This document shows, piece after piece, positions 24,552-31,647 of a DNA stretch of 37,182 bases. Position numbers and translations under genes: made by a program. Origin of the DNA: a virus; the IMG/VR virus record IMGVR_UViG_3300042866_000818, positions 1-37,182 of that record. The stretch is one strand, 5' to 3'. Position 1 is the stretch's first letter, and the number at the start of each line of letters is the position of its first letter. Below the pieces are notes generated by a model. That model made no database searches. It worked only from the letters and a program-made list of their open reading frames with translations, and had not been told where the DNA came from.

Positions 24552-25181
24552 TCAGTCCTCCAGCTCGATCTCGTTGATCAGATCAAGGAAGGTTTCATGC
24601 TGGGCGGCGTACCACACGTCAGGCGACTCGTCGCTTGCTGACTTGGCCACCTTGCATGACGCCAGTGTCCCGATCTCGTGCATCTTATCGATCCACGTTG
24701 TGATGCGGGCGCACATCTCGTCCGTCACGACCATGCCGGGGTAGAAGCCGCGAAGCTCGACGATGATCTGCGTGATGGTCCAAGCTCTACTCTTGGAGAA
24801 CATCTCGTTGATGGAGGTGCGAGCGTCCTCGAGCGTCACTGCCTTTGGTGCCTTCGCTTCGACATCCTTATCGCGACTGCCGACCAGAGCATCGCTCGCT
24901 GCGCTCCCCGGCAGGATGTCGTTGAGGCGTTGCTCCACCCTCATGCGGATCACGCGGTATCGCGCACTACCGGACACATCGTTCTGGTTCTCGTCGAGAG
25001 ACTGATCGATGCAGTAGCATGTGAGCGAATCGCCGATGTCGATCCTAGCCTGCTCGACCAAGCGCACCGGGATGTAGACCGACTCCTCGTTCTCATCGAC
25101 TGCAAAGGCCGAGCCTGTGCGTGTGATGTGGGAGACAGAGCATGGTACAGTGACGATGTCACTGGGCTTGAAAAACTTCAT
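24552..25181 (-). CDS. Hypothetical phage protein with OB-like N-terminal and winged-helix-like C-terminal part
   Basis: 209 residues; GAGGAAACC before ATG 25181. Residues about 8-60 (VTVPCSVSHITRTGSAFAV, YIPVRLV, GDSLTCYCI) have the alternating strand and Gly pattern of a small S1/cold-shock-like barrel. A charged linker leads to residues about 125-195 (WTITQIIVELRGFYPGMVV, CARITTWIDKMHEIG), which look like a winged helix. This suggests nucleic-acid binding, but I do not know the family. It is the last gene of L2 and is preceded by the GTTC-type inverted repeat at 25195. Confidence 0.6.
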   Translation of the reverse strand: MKFFKPSDIVTVPCSVSHITRTGSAFAVDENEESVYIPVRLVEQARIDIGDSLTCYCIDQSLDENQNDVSGSARYRVIRMRVEQRLNDILPGSAASDALVGSRDKDVEAKAPKAVTLEDARTSINEMFSKSRAWTITQIIVELRGFYPGMVVTDEMCARITTWIDKMHEIGTLASCKVAKSASDESPDVWYAAQHETFLDLINEIELED

Positions 25182-25194
25182 TTGGTTTCCTCTG

Positions 25195-25214
25195 AAAAGT
25201 TCGATTGCACTTCT
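25195..25214 (-). promoter_or_regulatory. GTTC/GAAC inverted-repeat element (copy 2)
   Basis: On the minus strand, AAGTGCAATCGAACTTTTCAG sits in the 36-base gap before gene 24552-25181, a few bases upstream of its GAGGAAACC. One arm carries a C/T change. It matches the element at 29892 over GTnCAATCGAACTTTTCAG. Confidence 0.5.
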
Positions 25215-25217
25215 TGG

Positions 25218-25403
25218 TCACTGTCCGGGGTTTAGATCATTGGCATCCTCCCTGTGCATCATAAGGTCGAAGTCTAGGACCTCTTCATACATGTCCCAAG
25301 CCTCCTGTATCTTGACCGACCCCTCAGAGATGATCGCCTTCCTCAGGCGGTTTCTCCTGTTGATGATCTCCGCTGCGCTCATCTTTCCGTATGACCTTGC
25401 CAT
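25218..25403 (-). CDS. Small hypothetical phage protein
   Basis: 61 residues from ATG 25403, chosen because GGAG lies five bases upstream; an earlier in-frame ATG has no such site. Charged and helical: SAAEIINRRNRLRKAIIS, then KIQEAWDMYEEVLDFDLMMHRED. Basic N-terminal half and acidic C-terminal half. No family recognised. It overlaps the 3' end of the preceding helix-turn-helix gene. Confidence 0.6.
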   Translation of the reverse strand: MARSYGKMSAAEIINRRNRLRKAIISEGSVKIQEAWDMYEEVLDFDLMMHREDANDLNPGQ

Positions 25404-25593
25404 GTGATCTCCATTCCAAAGCGAGGACATTCATTAACTCACCGGACTCGCGAAGCCTACTCACCTCATGCCTGACGATGGTGTCGCTGATGTGCAGCCC
25501 CATCTTCCTGACCTTGATGGTGATGTCCTCGACGCCGAAGCCTGCCCTCAGCATCGAGTGTATCAGGTGCCTGCGATTGAGGAGTCCTGTCAC
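25324..25593 (-). CDS. Helix-turn-helix-like small phage protein
   Basis: 89 residues. I place the start at GTG 25593, overlapping the previous TGA, with GGGGGA about six bases upstream. LLNRRHLIHSMLRAGFGVEDITIKVRKMGLHISDTIVRHEVSRLRESGEL reads as a three-helix homeodomain-type helix-turn-helix. The hydrophilic tail (KDERSGDHQQEKPPEE) is probably disordered. It is one of three consecutive DNA-binding-type genes here. Targets unknown. Confidence 0.6.
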   Translation of the reverse strand: MTGLLNRRHLIHSMLRAGFGVEDITIKVRKMGLHISDTIVRHEVSRLRESGELMNVLALEWRSHGKVIRKDERSGDHQQEKPPEEGDHL

Positions 25594-25877
25594 ACTTGTC
25601 CCCCGATCCGCTTGAGCGCCCGCTCGATGGCGGCTGGGCTGCACGACCAGATGGCTGGGGTGCGGGTGTCGTTGGCCTCTGGTGCTTGGCTCTTCCTAGT
25701 CTGCGATGGAATCGCGGGCGAGAACTTGTGCATCGGCAGGGCAATGCCGAACCTCTCGCATGCTGCGTCGATTGTGCTGCGATGCATCCCGTAATGCTGT
25801 GCCGTGAGTGACACGCTCCACCCCTTGTCCCGCGCCGCGATGATCATATCGCGTGTGACGATTCTTCTACCAGTCAT
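25590..25877 (-). CDS. Helix-turn-helix phage protein
   Basis: 95 residues. RDMIIAARDKGWSVSLTAQHYGMHRSTIDAACERFGI at about 9-45 is a clear helix-turn-helix of the transposase/homeodomain-like type found in small phage regulators. The C-terminal half is Pro/Ser/Ala-rich, then ends with a short helix PAAIERALKRIGG. Its start overlaps the preceding gene's end, and its TGA overlaps the next start. Likely a regulator of early transcription. Confidence 0.7.
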   Translation of the reverse strand: MTGRRIVTRDMIIAARDKGWSVSLTAQHYGMHRSTIDAACERFGIALPMHKFSPAIPSQTRKSQAPEANDTRTPAIWSCSPAAIERALKRIGGQV

Positions 25878-26046
25878 GTCTGTCCTCTGCTTCTTGTTTG
25901 ATGCGGTTGATGTCCGGCAGGTTCTGCCGAGCCATGTATTGCAGCAGCTCGAACTGCTCTTGTGTCAGCCACCACGCTGGACACTTCACGTACCCAGCTT
26001 GCCTCAAGGCCCTCGCGCCGGGGCTGTTGCTGGCTTCACGGGGCAT
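25867..26046 (-). CDS. Small hypothetical phage protein
   Basis: 59 residues. Start set at ATG 26046 with AGGGA five bases upstream; an upstream TTG at 26058 overlaps that site. Sequence features: CPAWWLTQEQFELLQYMARQNLPDI near residues 21-45, a Trp-rich turn followed by an amphipathic helix. No family recognised. Overlaps neighbours on both sides by about ten bases. Confidence 0.55.
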   Translation of the reverse strand: MPREASNSPGARALRQAGYVKCPAWWLTQEQFELLQYMARQNLPDINRIKQEAEDRHDW

Positions 26047-26350
26047 CGCTTCCCTCAATCTCGGCCAGCAGGGCGCGCAACTTCAGATGAGCCTTGCATC
26101 GGGCGCAGCCGCACTCAGCCAACTCCTCCGTGGTGTCCTCGAAGGACGTGACCCGCTTTGCTATGCTCATCGCCTTCGCCAGCTTGGCCTCGGCCTCTGC
26201 CAGCTTGGCGGTCAGGGCTTCGATCTTCTCCCCGTTGATAACGTCGAGATCGTCCATAAGTTTGACCTTGGCGGTCAGGGCTTCGATGCGGTCGGCGGCT
26301 TCGTCCCACTTCTCGTAGCGCAGCGCGTTGCACAGTACTTCGTCATTCAT
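26036..26350 (-). CDS. Coiled-coil phage protein
   Basis: 104 residues; ATG overlaps the previous stop in ATGA. Residues about 12-68 contain two near-identical stretches, IEALTAKVKLMDDL and IEALTAKLAEAEAKLAKAM, giving a continuous coiled coil. CGCARC near 79-84 could bind a metal or form a disulfide. This shape is common in small phage accessory proteins (Ea22-like in style). Function unknown. Confidence 0.6.
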   Translation of the reverse strand: MNDEVLCNALRYEKWDEAADRIEALTAKVKLMDDLDVINGEKIEALTAKLAEAEAKLAKAMSIAKRVTSFEDTTEELAECGCARCKAHLKLRALLAEIEGSDAP

Positions 26351-26535
26351 GGCAGCATCTCCACTTCAACGGGCAGGCTCGCGCACTCCATGCTGTAGTC
26401 ATAGTCCAGAGTGTCGCCCACGGGCTTCATCGCCGCCTTGCAGGCAGCTTCGGTTAGGAACGGGATGCCATAACTGGCACCCTCGATAGGCCCGCCGTGC
26501 ATCGTGATCCAGAGGATCGTCAGGTATGTGGTCAT
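26347..26535 (-). CDS. Small phage protein with hydrophobic N terminus
   Basis: 62 residues from ATG 26535, which overlaps the previous stop by one base and has GGAGGG just upstream. MTTYLTILWITMHGG is a short hydrophobic start, too brief for a certain membrane anchor, followed by FLTEAACKAAMKPVGDTL and a Tyr/Glu-rich end. Two Cys residues suggest an exported or membrane-facing peptide. No family recognised. Confidence 0.55.
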   Translation of the reverse strand: MTTYLTILWITMHGGPIEGASYGIPFLTEAACKAAMKPVGDTLDYDYSMECASLPVEVEMLP

Positions 26536-26726
26536 CAGTCCCTCCATGTTCCCATGAGCCTTGAGTTCAGGTCAATTATTTCAGTCAGCCGCGCATAGCG
26601 CCAGCGACCCCACTTCCAATTCCCCACCCCCCAGTCTGGCACGGCCACACGGACCATAAACACGGGCAGGAAGCCAAACTTCATGTGGATCGCGCCCTGC
26701 TGGGCTTCTCTTGTCAGTTCTTTCAT
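26535..26726 (-). CDS. Small hypothetical phage protein
   Basis: 63 residues from ATG 26726 in an ATGA overlap. A hydrophobic stretch HMKFGFLPVFMVRVAVP (about 14-30) precedes a Trp/Gly/Arg-rich segment WGVGNWKWGRWRYARL. The basic aromatic segment might bind membrane or nucleic acid. Family not recognised; coupling with the neighbours argues that it is real. Confidence 0.5.
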   Translation of the reverse strand: MKELTREAQQGAIHMKFGFLPVFMVRVAVPDWGVGNWKWGRWRYARLTEIIDLNSRLMGTWRD

Positions 26727-26938
26727 CTCCGTCCCCGTTCCCAAGCCGCCCGCGACAGGCGGTTCGCCAGATCGTCTATTGCTTCTGTGCTGATCTGACG
26801 GTTGGTCACGATGGCCCAGTAAACGAGGGCCATGAACCGCCCTGCTGGCAGCACGGACGCTGCGTTGCTGATCCCAAGTGCTGCCTCTGCCTGCACGTCC
26901 CTGTGCGGCATGGTCTCTACTTTCTTTCTCCAAAACAT
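26723..26938 (-). CDS. Small hypothetical phage protein
   Basis: 71 residues. ATG 26938 overlaps the previous TAA (TAATG) with GGGGAAGAG upstream. MFWRKKVETMPHRDVQ begins like a membrane-proximal peptide; residues about 30-60 (GRFMALVYWAIVTNRQISTEAIDDLANRLS) are helical and partly hydrophobic. No family recognised. Confidence 0.55.
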   Translation of the reverse strand: MFWRKKVETMPHRDVQAEAALGISNAASVLPAGRFMALVYWAIVTNRQISTEAIDDLANRLSRAAWERGRR

Positions 26939-27318
26939 TATCTCTTCCCCTTCAGTGGATCGTTCCCTGCCATGATGTCCATGACGATGTCTTCCAGTGC
27001 GGTGAGGGCCTTGCGGGCCGTCACCTCGTTCATCTCGCCGATCCTGATCGGCCTCGACCACCCAGCCCTCTTGGTCATCTCCCCCAAGACGGTGAAGGTA
27101 TTGTTGCTCACACCCAGATCGCCGATCATTGCGTTGACTTGCTGTCGCAGCTTGTGTGTCGCGGCGTCAGCAAGTGGCGCTCTGTTCCACGACCACAGGC
27201 CGCAGCACTCAGCCCGGATGCCGTACTTTGTCCCGGTCTCCCAAGCCAATTGCCCACACTTGGGGCATGTCGGTGTCTCCTTCAGGTTAACGTCGTTTGG
27301 GGCGCTTCGCACGGCCAT
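26938..27318 (-). CDS. Zinc-ribbon phage protein (DUF3268-like in style)
   Basis: 126 residues. CPKCG at 18-22 and ECCGLWSW near 37-44 form an N-terminal zinc ribbon; LADAATHKLRQQVNAMIGDL resembles the helix after the zinc site in DUF3268-type phage proteins. The C-terminal part includes IGEMNEVTARKALTALEDIVMDIM, a helical pair. It overlaps the upstream gene by 32 bases. A nucleic-acid-binding or adaptor role is inference. Confidence 0.6.
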   Translation of the reverse strand: MAVRSAPNDVNLKETPTCPKCGQLAWETGTKYGIRAECCGLWSWNRAPLADAATHKLRQQVNAMIGDLGVSNNTFTVLGEMTKRAGWSRPIRIGEMNEVTARKALTALEDIVMDIMAGNDPLKGKR

Positions 27319-27535
27319 CTCCCGCCTCTGAATGCATCCTGCGGTACACGTCCCGCTCCACGATCACCTCCTCGCACCGCGTTGCATATATGCCCCGCCG
27401 TGCAGCCTCATCCCTCAGTGCGATCATCGCCTTGGGATGCCCGAAGAACGGCTTCAGCCCGTGCCTCTTGCCGATCATCAGCAGGCGCTTGACGGTCTTG
27501 TCGCTGAGCCTGCTTAGTGTCGCCACCTCACCCAC
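27287..27535 (-). CDS. Helix-turn-helix-like small protein
   Basis: 82 residues from GTG 27535, supported by GGAGGT about six bases upstream and overlap with the previous TGA. VGEVATLSRLSDKTVKRLLMIGKRHGL is a typical helix-turn-helix. The C terminus is basic (GRAKRPKRR) and may contact the DNA backbone. A longer upstream frame lacks a start signal. Probably a regulator; targets unknown. Confidence 0.6.
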   Translation of the reverse strand: MGEVATLSRLSDKTVKRLLMIGKRHGLKPFFGHPKAMIALRDEAARRGIYATRCEEVIVERDVYRRMHSEAGDGRAKRPKRR

Positions 27536-27716
27536 GCTCCACCTCCTTCTTCTTGCGTCCCGGTTTGCCCTTCGTGAACTGGATGCCGTACCTGTTGGCC
27601 ATGACCTGCACACTCTGGTGCTTCACATCCAAGCGGGCAGAGGTCTCGGCCATGCTCAGGCCCTCCTCTGCCAGCCGTCGATAGTCGTCGGGCGTGTAGC
27701 CCTTCTGTCGTCCCAT
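27528..27716 (-). CDS. Helix-turn-helix small protein with basic tail
   Basis: 62 residues from ATG 27716, with AAGGA about eight bases upstream. YTPDDYRRLAEEGLSMAETSARLDVKHQSVQVMANRYGI (7-45) is a helix-turn-helix of the same style as gene 25590-25877; the tail KGKPGRKKKEVERG is strongly basic. The two may be distant paralogues. It starts right after the metallopeptidase-like gene. Confidence 0.65.
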   Translation of the reverse strand: MGRQKGYTPDDYRRLAEEGLSMAETSARLDVKHQSVQVMANRYGIQFTKGKPGRKKKEVERG

Positions 27717-27720
27717 GTTC

Positions 27721-28815
27721 CTAGTCCTTGATGATGATGCGAACGGTCTCGCCGATGGGTGCCGTGTGGCCGGGGCCACCGCTCGAAACCCACAGCAGTG
27801 GGTAGTCCACGCGCTTGGGGAAATCGAAGACCTCAAGGTCGGTGAGGTAGACCATCTGATCGCATTGCAGGTTGTTCTCCTCGACGTAGTCGAAGACGGG
27901 CATGACGAGGGTGCCACCGCGGTCCTTGTAGTTGAACCGTGTGACCTCATCGCCCTGATCGAAGGTGTCGATGTGGTTGATCTTCATCGAGCAGTAGATG
28001 ATCGTGATCGACTGCGGCTGCACCTCGGTCGAGATCGCGTTGACCTCGCCGAGGAAGTGGGTCAGCTCCTTGTCGGACACTGACCCAGAGGTGTCCACCC
28101 CGATGACCCAGTGGCCTGCGCCCTTGTGGTCAACGCTCGGCGAGATGATGCGCTGATGGTGGTACATCTTCCGCTCTGGCTTCTTGAAGGTGTAGTCGTC
28201 GGGCTGGTCGCCCGCAAAGAACCGCCGCATCTTGTCGCGGTAGTCCACCTGTGCATCCTTCATGTCGGTCAGCATGCCCTCGACGAAGGCGGGCAGCTTG
28301 CCGATAGCCTTGGCAGCGTTGGCAGCGTTCATGACCTGCTGGTCAATCTCGTTGTCCATCTCTGCCTTCTCATCCTCGCTCATGTCGTCAACGAGGATGC
28401 CCCACGATGGCATCTCGGGAGGGTCAGGGATCAGGTCGTAGACCTTCTCCGATGTCATGCCCTGATACTTGCGGTCGAACAGTCCATCCGATGGCAGCTT
28501 GAACCCCTCGTCGATGACGATCAGGTTGATGGTGTAATCGGTGGCGTAGTTCCACTTCTTCGCATCGCGTGTGCCGCGCCGTAGCATGTGCTTCAGCGCC
28601 TTGTGTGCCAGCTCATGGACGATGACGCCGAGGGTCTCTTCCTCGGTCATCTTGTCAGTGAACGCACGGTTCCACCTGATCCACCTGCCGTTGGTACACA
28701 TGGTGGGGATGGAGTTGTCCTCGATGAACTCCGTGGCCATGGCCAGCGAACCCCAGAAGGGCTGCTGGAGCAAGAGCCGCGTCTTGCAGCGGCTGATCTT
28801 CAACTGTGCATCCAT
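27721..28815 (-). CDS. DUF2201-type metallopeptidase-like protein with VWA domain
   Basis: 364 residues; AGGAGG about six bases before ATG 28815. VIVHELAHKALKH carries a zinc-protease HExxH (H67, E68, H71) in the N-terminal DUF2201-like domain. Residues about 235-360 form a VWA-like domain with the metal-ion-dependent adhesion site DTSGSVS (D241, S243, S245). DUF2201 proteins typically pair with MoxR ATPases, as here with 28838-29872 just upstream. By analogy the ATPase would remodel or load a target bound by the VWA domain. Whether the HExxH site cleaves protein is untested. Confidence 0.88.
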   Translation of the reverse strand: MDAQLKISRCKTRLLLQQPFWGSLAMATEFIEDNSIPTMCTNGRWIRWNRAFTDKMTEEETLGVIVHELAHKALKHMLRRGTRDAKKWNYATDYTINLIVIDEGFKLPSDGLFDRKYQGMTSEKVYDLIPDPPEMPSWGILVDDMSEDEKAEMDNEIDQQVMNAANAAKAIGKLPAFVEGMLTDMKDAQVDYRDKMRRFFAGDQPDDYTFKKPERKMYHHQRIISPSVDHKGAGHWVIGVDTSGSVSDKELTHFLGEVNAISTEVQPQSITIIYCSMKINHIDTFDQGDEVTRFNYKDRGGTLVMPVFDYVEENNLQCDQMVYLTDLEVFDFPKRVDYPLLWVSSGGPGHTAPIGETVRIIIKD

Positions 28816-28837
28816 TGATGCCTCCTGTGTGATGGTG

Positions 28838-29872
28838 TCAGAGGATCAGTGCCTTGCCCTCGGTCAGGACCCACTGCCGCACCGCGTTGGACTTCTTCAA
28901 CTCGGCATCCCGGTTGATGGCGTCCTTCATGATGAAGGCAGCGAACTCCTGCTGAGGCAGGCGCTTCATGTAGGCGATGATGCGATCCGCGTTGATGTCC
29001 GACATGCGCTTGGCCAGCGCAGCGCACACGGCATGCAGGATCGACAGGTTGCTTGGGATTTCTGCCCGCTGTGGGTTGGCGATGATGCCGTCGATGTCGG
29101 GCATCTGCGATGTGACCTTCAGGTAGACTTGGAAGTCAGACGCAGCCTCAGTGCCGACCTGTCCTGCGATGGAGTAGGACATGCACAGGGGATCGACGTT
29201 GAACCGGGACAGGATCGTGCTGACCCGGTCCCATGAGCGGGGCGAGGGGCATGCCGTCTGGTCGCGGTCGAACTTGTGCAGGTACTCAGGACGTGCGCGA
29301 AGGTAGCCGCACACGCGCTCATCGCCACCGTTGCGCGACAGGTAGGCGACCACATCCTCGAGGTCAGCCTCGACGGGCAGGAACATCATGCGGTCACGCA
29401 GGTGGGTCGGGATAGCGCTGGTGCCAGCCTTGTCCGACAGTCGGTTGCCTGCCGCCACGATGGCCACGTTGTCGGGAAGCTGACGCTTGCCAATGCGGCG
29501 CTCGTTGGTGAGCTGTGCGAAGATGTTCTGCACTGCGGTGGTGGACTGCGGTAGCTCGTCGAGAGACAGCATGGTGGGGGTCGATCCGTCCGGCCACCAG
29601 TCGGGCTTGCTGCGCTTCATCTCGTCCGATCCCTCGATGGGCAGCGCCCACCCTGCAAGCTCTGCCGGGTCATACTGCGAGCCGATCAGGGTGATGACAT
29701 CAAGGCCAAGGCGCTGGGCCACCTGCTTGTGGCCCTCGGTCTTGCCAAGGCCCGGTGCGCCCTCCCAGTATGGGATGATCATGTCGGCGGCTCGCCATTT
29801 GCCCGTTGCGAGGGCGTCGAGTTGTGCTTTGACTGCTTCACTGGTGATCTGGATAGCTTGGGAAATCTTCAT
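28838..29872 (-). CDS. MoxR-type AAA+ ATPase
   Basis: 344 residues. ATG 29872 is chosen over 29920 because GAGGAGG precedes it and the GTTC-type element lies in between. Walker A GAPGLGKTE (K44), Walker B MLSLDELP (D105, E106), sensor AAGNRLSD (N143) and arginine-finger region THLRDRMMF (R159, R161) are all present, so it should bind and hydrolyse ATP as a hexamer. MoxR ATPases act as chaperones with VWA partners; the neighbour 27721-28815 is such a partner. Confidence 0.88.
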   Translation of the reverse strand: MKISQAIQITSEAVKAQLDALATGKWRAADMIIPYWEGAPGLGKTEGHKQVAQRLGLDVITLIGSQYDPAELAGWALPIEGSDEMKRSKPDWWPDGSTPTMLSLDELPQSTTAVQNIFAQLTNERRIGKRQLPDNVAIVAAGNRLSDKAGTSAIPTHLRDRMMFLPVEADLEDVVAYLSRNGGDERVCGYLRARPEYLHKFDRDQTACPSPRSWDRVSTILSRFNVDPLCMSYSIAGQVGTEAASDFQVYLKVTSQMPDIDGIIANPQRAEIPSNLSILHAVCAALAKRMSDINADRIIAYMKRLPQQEFAAFIMKDAINRDAELKKSNAVRQWVLTEGKALIL

Positions 29873-29891
29873 GGTTGCCTCCTCAGGCGCT

Positions 29892-29911
29892 GAAAAGTTC
29901 GATTGAACTTT
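29892..29911 (-). promoter_or_regulatory. GTTC/GAAC inverted-repeat element (copy 3)
   Basis: On the minus strand AAAGTTCAATCGAACTTTTC: perfect 7-bp arms AAAGTTC and GAACTTT with a four-base loop and a T-run, located directly upstream of the MoxR gene's ribosome-binding site. Could be a weak attenuator or an operator for the ATPase pair. Confidence 0.55.
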
Positions 29912-29916
29912 GGCGA

Positions 29917-30000
29917 TCACCCGCCAAAGAAATTCTCAAGGATCGCCCCGAACACGACGATGACGATCAGGAAGACGATTGGGATGATGGCTGCGTCCAT
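29917..30000 (-). CDS. 27-residue single-pass membrane peptide
   Basis: ATG 30000 follows the previous TGA by one base (TGATATG). The peptide starts MDAAIIPIVFLIVIVVFGAI and ends LENFFGG: residues about 5-20 form one strongly hydrophobic helix. Length and composition resemble small phage membrane peptides. No separate ribosome-binding site is seen, so expression relies on coupling. It precedes the MoxR gene and might anchor that module to the membrane, which is speculation. Confidence 0.5.
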   Translation of the reverse strand: MDAAIIPIVFLIVIVVFGAILENFFGG

Positions 30001-30001
30001 A

Positions 30002-30271
30002 TCAGTGCAGCGTGTCGCCGTCATTGCGATCTATGAGCATCGCGGCAGTCGCGACGAGAAGCTTTGCGATGTTCTCATTCCGGTAGCCCTTCTCCTGCGC
30101 GAAGGTCACTGCAGCGCTCAGGAGGACACCGACCCCGATTATTGTCTTGTTGCCGAGGTAACCGTTGACCATGGTCAGGACCAACGCAGTGACCTCATCT
30201 GCCGTCATTTCCTCTGGCAGCATGTTGAGTGCCAAGGCGACCACCTCCCCTAGGTCTTGTTCTTCATTCAA
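30002..30271 (-). CDS. Small helical phage protein
   Basis: 89 residues if it starts at TTG 30271, which has AGGAG eight bases upstream. GTG 30280 is in frame but lies within that AGGAG. Helical: LGEVVALALNMLPEEMTADEVTALVLTMVNGYL at about 8-40, then a moderately hydrophobic segment TIIGVGVLLSAAVTFAQEKG. Might associate with membrane. Family not recognised. Confidence 0.55.
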   Translation of the reverse strand: MNEEQDLGEVVALALNMLPEEMTADEVTALVLTMVNGYLGNKTIIGVGVLLSAAVTFAQEKGYRNENIAKLLVATAAMLIDRNDGDTLH

Positions 30272-30444
30272 AACGGGCACTCCTTGCCTTGCTTGTACCA
30301 GTCGCTGGTCTCCGCCTTGGGGCAGGCCTTGCGCTGTGTCGGTTGTTTCGGTTGCTCCTTGGCCACGTCCCTCAACCCCACGAGGTCGAGGAACGCGCCG
30401 AGGTCATCGTCTTCTGTCGTGCAGACAAGCTCCCACCGCGCCAT
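30268..30444 (-). CDS. Small hypothetical phage protein
   Basis: 58 residues. ATG 30444 overlaps the previous TGA (TGATG). MARWELVCTTEDDDLGAFLDLVGLRDVAK then a Pro/Lys/Gln-rich part and a terminal CPF. Two Cys residues (CPKAE, ECPF) near the end could form a metal site. Family not recognised; support is the coupled position and conserved-looking composition. Confidence 0.5.
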   Translation of the reverse strand: MARWELVCTTEDDDLGAFLDLVGLRDVAKEQPKQPTQRKACPKAETSDWYKQGKECPF

Positions 30445-30731
30445 CACTTGGCGTCCGGGTGCTTGGGCATGGGCATCCATGCCAAGGGTGGCACTTCACG
30501 GGTGAACATCATCCACCGCCCCTCATCGCGGCGAAGCTCCCGCTTCTCCCCCTTCTTCAGCTTGTCTGGGACCCAGCGGCTGATCGTGACGATGCCGCCG
30601 TTTGCTGCCGCGATGATCAGGTCAGGCGTGAACACCTTTATATTTCGCGTTCTATTCTCACCCACTGGCTGCGAGACGATGCTCCACGTCCCACGGGGTG
30701 CCTCCTCGATGTCAAAGTTCCATTCGGTCAT
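30444..30731 (-). CDS. Conserved phage protein with DUF551-like C terminus
   Basis: 95 residues; ATG in an ATGA overlap. The opening MTEWNFDIEEAPRGTW and the ending GRWMMFTREVPPLAWMPMP belong to a common small phage family in which a W-x-P/M-x-P strand closes the fold, similar to DUF551. A basic middle (KLKKGEKRELRRDEG) separates them. Role unknown. Confidence 0.65.
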   Translation of the reverse strand: MTEWNFDIEEAPRGTWSIVSQPVGENRTRNIKVFTPDLIIAAANGGIVTISRWVPDKLKKGEKRELRRDEGRWMMFTREVPPLAWMPMPKHPDAK

Positions 30732-30898
30732 GCGTGAAACTCCTCTACGCCAAAGTCATTGCCGCCTATCACCGCGAAGGCGAAGGCGTCCGGGTTGTCG
30801 GACTTGAACCGCAATGCGGCCTCGTCCTTGGTGGCACATGAGTAGACCTCGTATGCCATGCTCAGGTCCTCGCCCTGCCAGATGAACAGCCAGCGCAT
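30728..30898 (-). CDS. Small phage protein (56 residues)
   Basis: ATG 30898 overlaps the preceding TGA, and its TGA overlaps the next ATG, so both junctions are coupled. It begins MRWLFIWQGEDLSMAYEVYS and ends GGNDFGVEEFHA, with a central helix TKDEAALRFKSDNPDAFAF. The pattern resembles small phage proteins that place a D-E-A segment before a short beta strand. It is a complete, uninterrupted small gene in the only gap between confident neighbours. Confidence 0.65.
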   Translation of the reverse strand: MRWLFIWQGEDLSMAYEVYSCATKDEAALRFKSDNPDAFAFAVIGGNDFGVEEFHA

Positions 30899-31143
30899 CA
30901 CTCATCCTCCCCTTTGAAGCTTGCATTCTTGAAGTCATCCTCATGCAGGGCGGGCTTGCCCACCCCCTCGAAGATGTACTTGTTGAAGGTGTGGCGGGCC
31001 TCGTCGAGGGTGTCACCGCCGATGCAGGCATCAGCGAAGCCCATCAGGGTTCCGTCATCGTTGTAGAACACCTCCTTCAGTTCGAACCAATCATCTCCGC
31101 CGTTCTCTGACGGGGTGTTCACAAGGCGATAGTTCCAGTGCAT
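30898..31143 (-). CDS. Conserved small phage protein
   Basis: 81 residues; ATG 31143 overlaps the previous TGA. The N terminus MHWNYRLVNTPSENGGDDWFELKEVFYNDDG is a recognisable small phage family (Y-R-x-V, then W-F-E-L-x-E-V-Y/F strands). The tail is acidic and helical. Function unknown. Confidence 0.7.
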   Translation of the reverse strand: MHWNYRLVNTPSENGGDDWFELKEVFYNDDGTLMGFADACIGGDTLDEARHTFNKYIFEGVGKPALHEDDFKNASFKGEDE

Positions 31144-31628
31144 CACACCGCCTCCACGCCACGCAGTGACACCGCGATCTCTTCCAGCGGGCTGACATCC
31201 ACACCGATGTTTTCGGCGCACCCACGGTAACGGTTGAGCCACGATGTCAGGGACACCGCAGCCTGACGGCGAAGCTCTGCCTGATCGATCTCTGACCGTG
31301 GGTCGAACGGTGCATAGCCACCGCCATCCTTGCGGCCATCGACGGGCGACACGAATGCAGGGTACTCGCGCACCACGATGGTGCTTGTCTCCGGCTCCTC
31401 GTCCCGCACCACGATCCGCAGGCCGCTTGCCATGCGCCGCGCCAGATCGATGCGCCACTGACGCGCCGCATCGCCGTCCGTCATCCCGTAGAACCACGGG
31501 TATGCTTCATGCTTTGGCTGGCCCTTCAGCCAATCCACAAACTCACCCGGCACAAACATGTTGCGCCCGGTGGCCTGCAGGTATTCGTCAACGATCCGCT
31601 GACGTTCTTTTGTGGGAAAACCCGACAT
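31143..31628 (-). CDS. Hypothetical protein, first gene of leftward unit L2
   Basis: 161 residues from ATG 31628 with AGGAGAGAG just upstream; an upstream extension would run through the terminator stem. Features: FPTKERQRIVDEYLQATGRN, FVDWLKGQPKHEAYPWFYG, then a beta-like region LRIVVRDEEPETSTIVVREY and a helical end QAAVSLTSWLNRYRGC. No catalytic motif recognised. As the first gene behind the attenuator-like leader it may be the main regulated product. Confidence 0.65.
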   Translation of the reverse strand: MSGFPTKERQRIVDEYLQATGRNMFVPGEFVDWLKGQPKHEAYPWFYGMTDGDAARQWRIDLARRMASGLRIVVRDEEPETSTIVVREYPAFVSPVDGRKDGGGYAPFDPRSEIDQAELRRQAAVSLTSWLNRYRGCAENIGVDVSPLEEIAVSLRGVEAV

Positions 31629-31647
31629 CTTCTCTCTCCTGTGTTGA

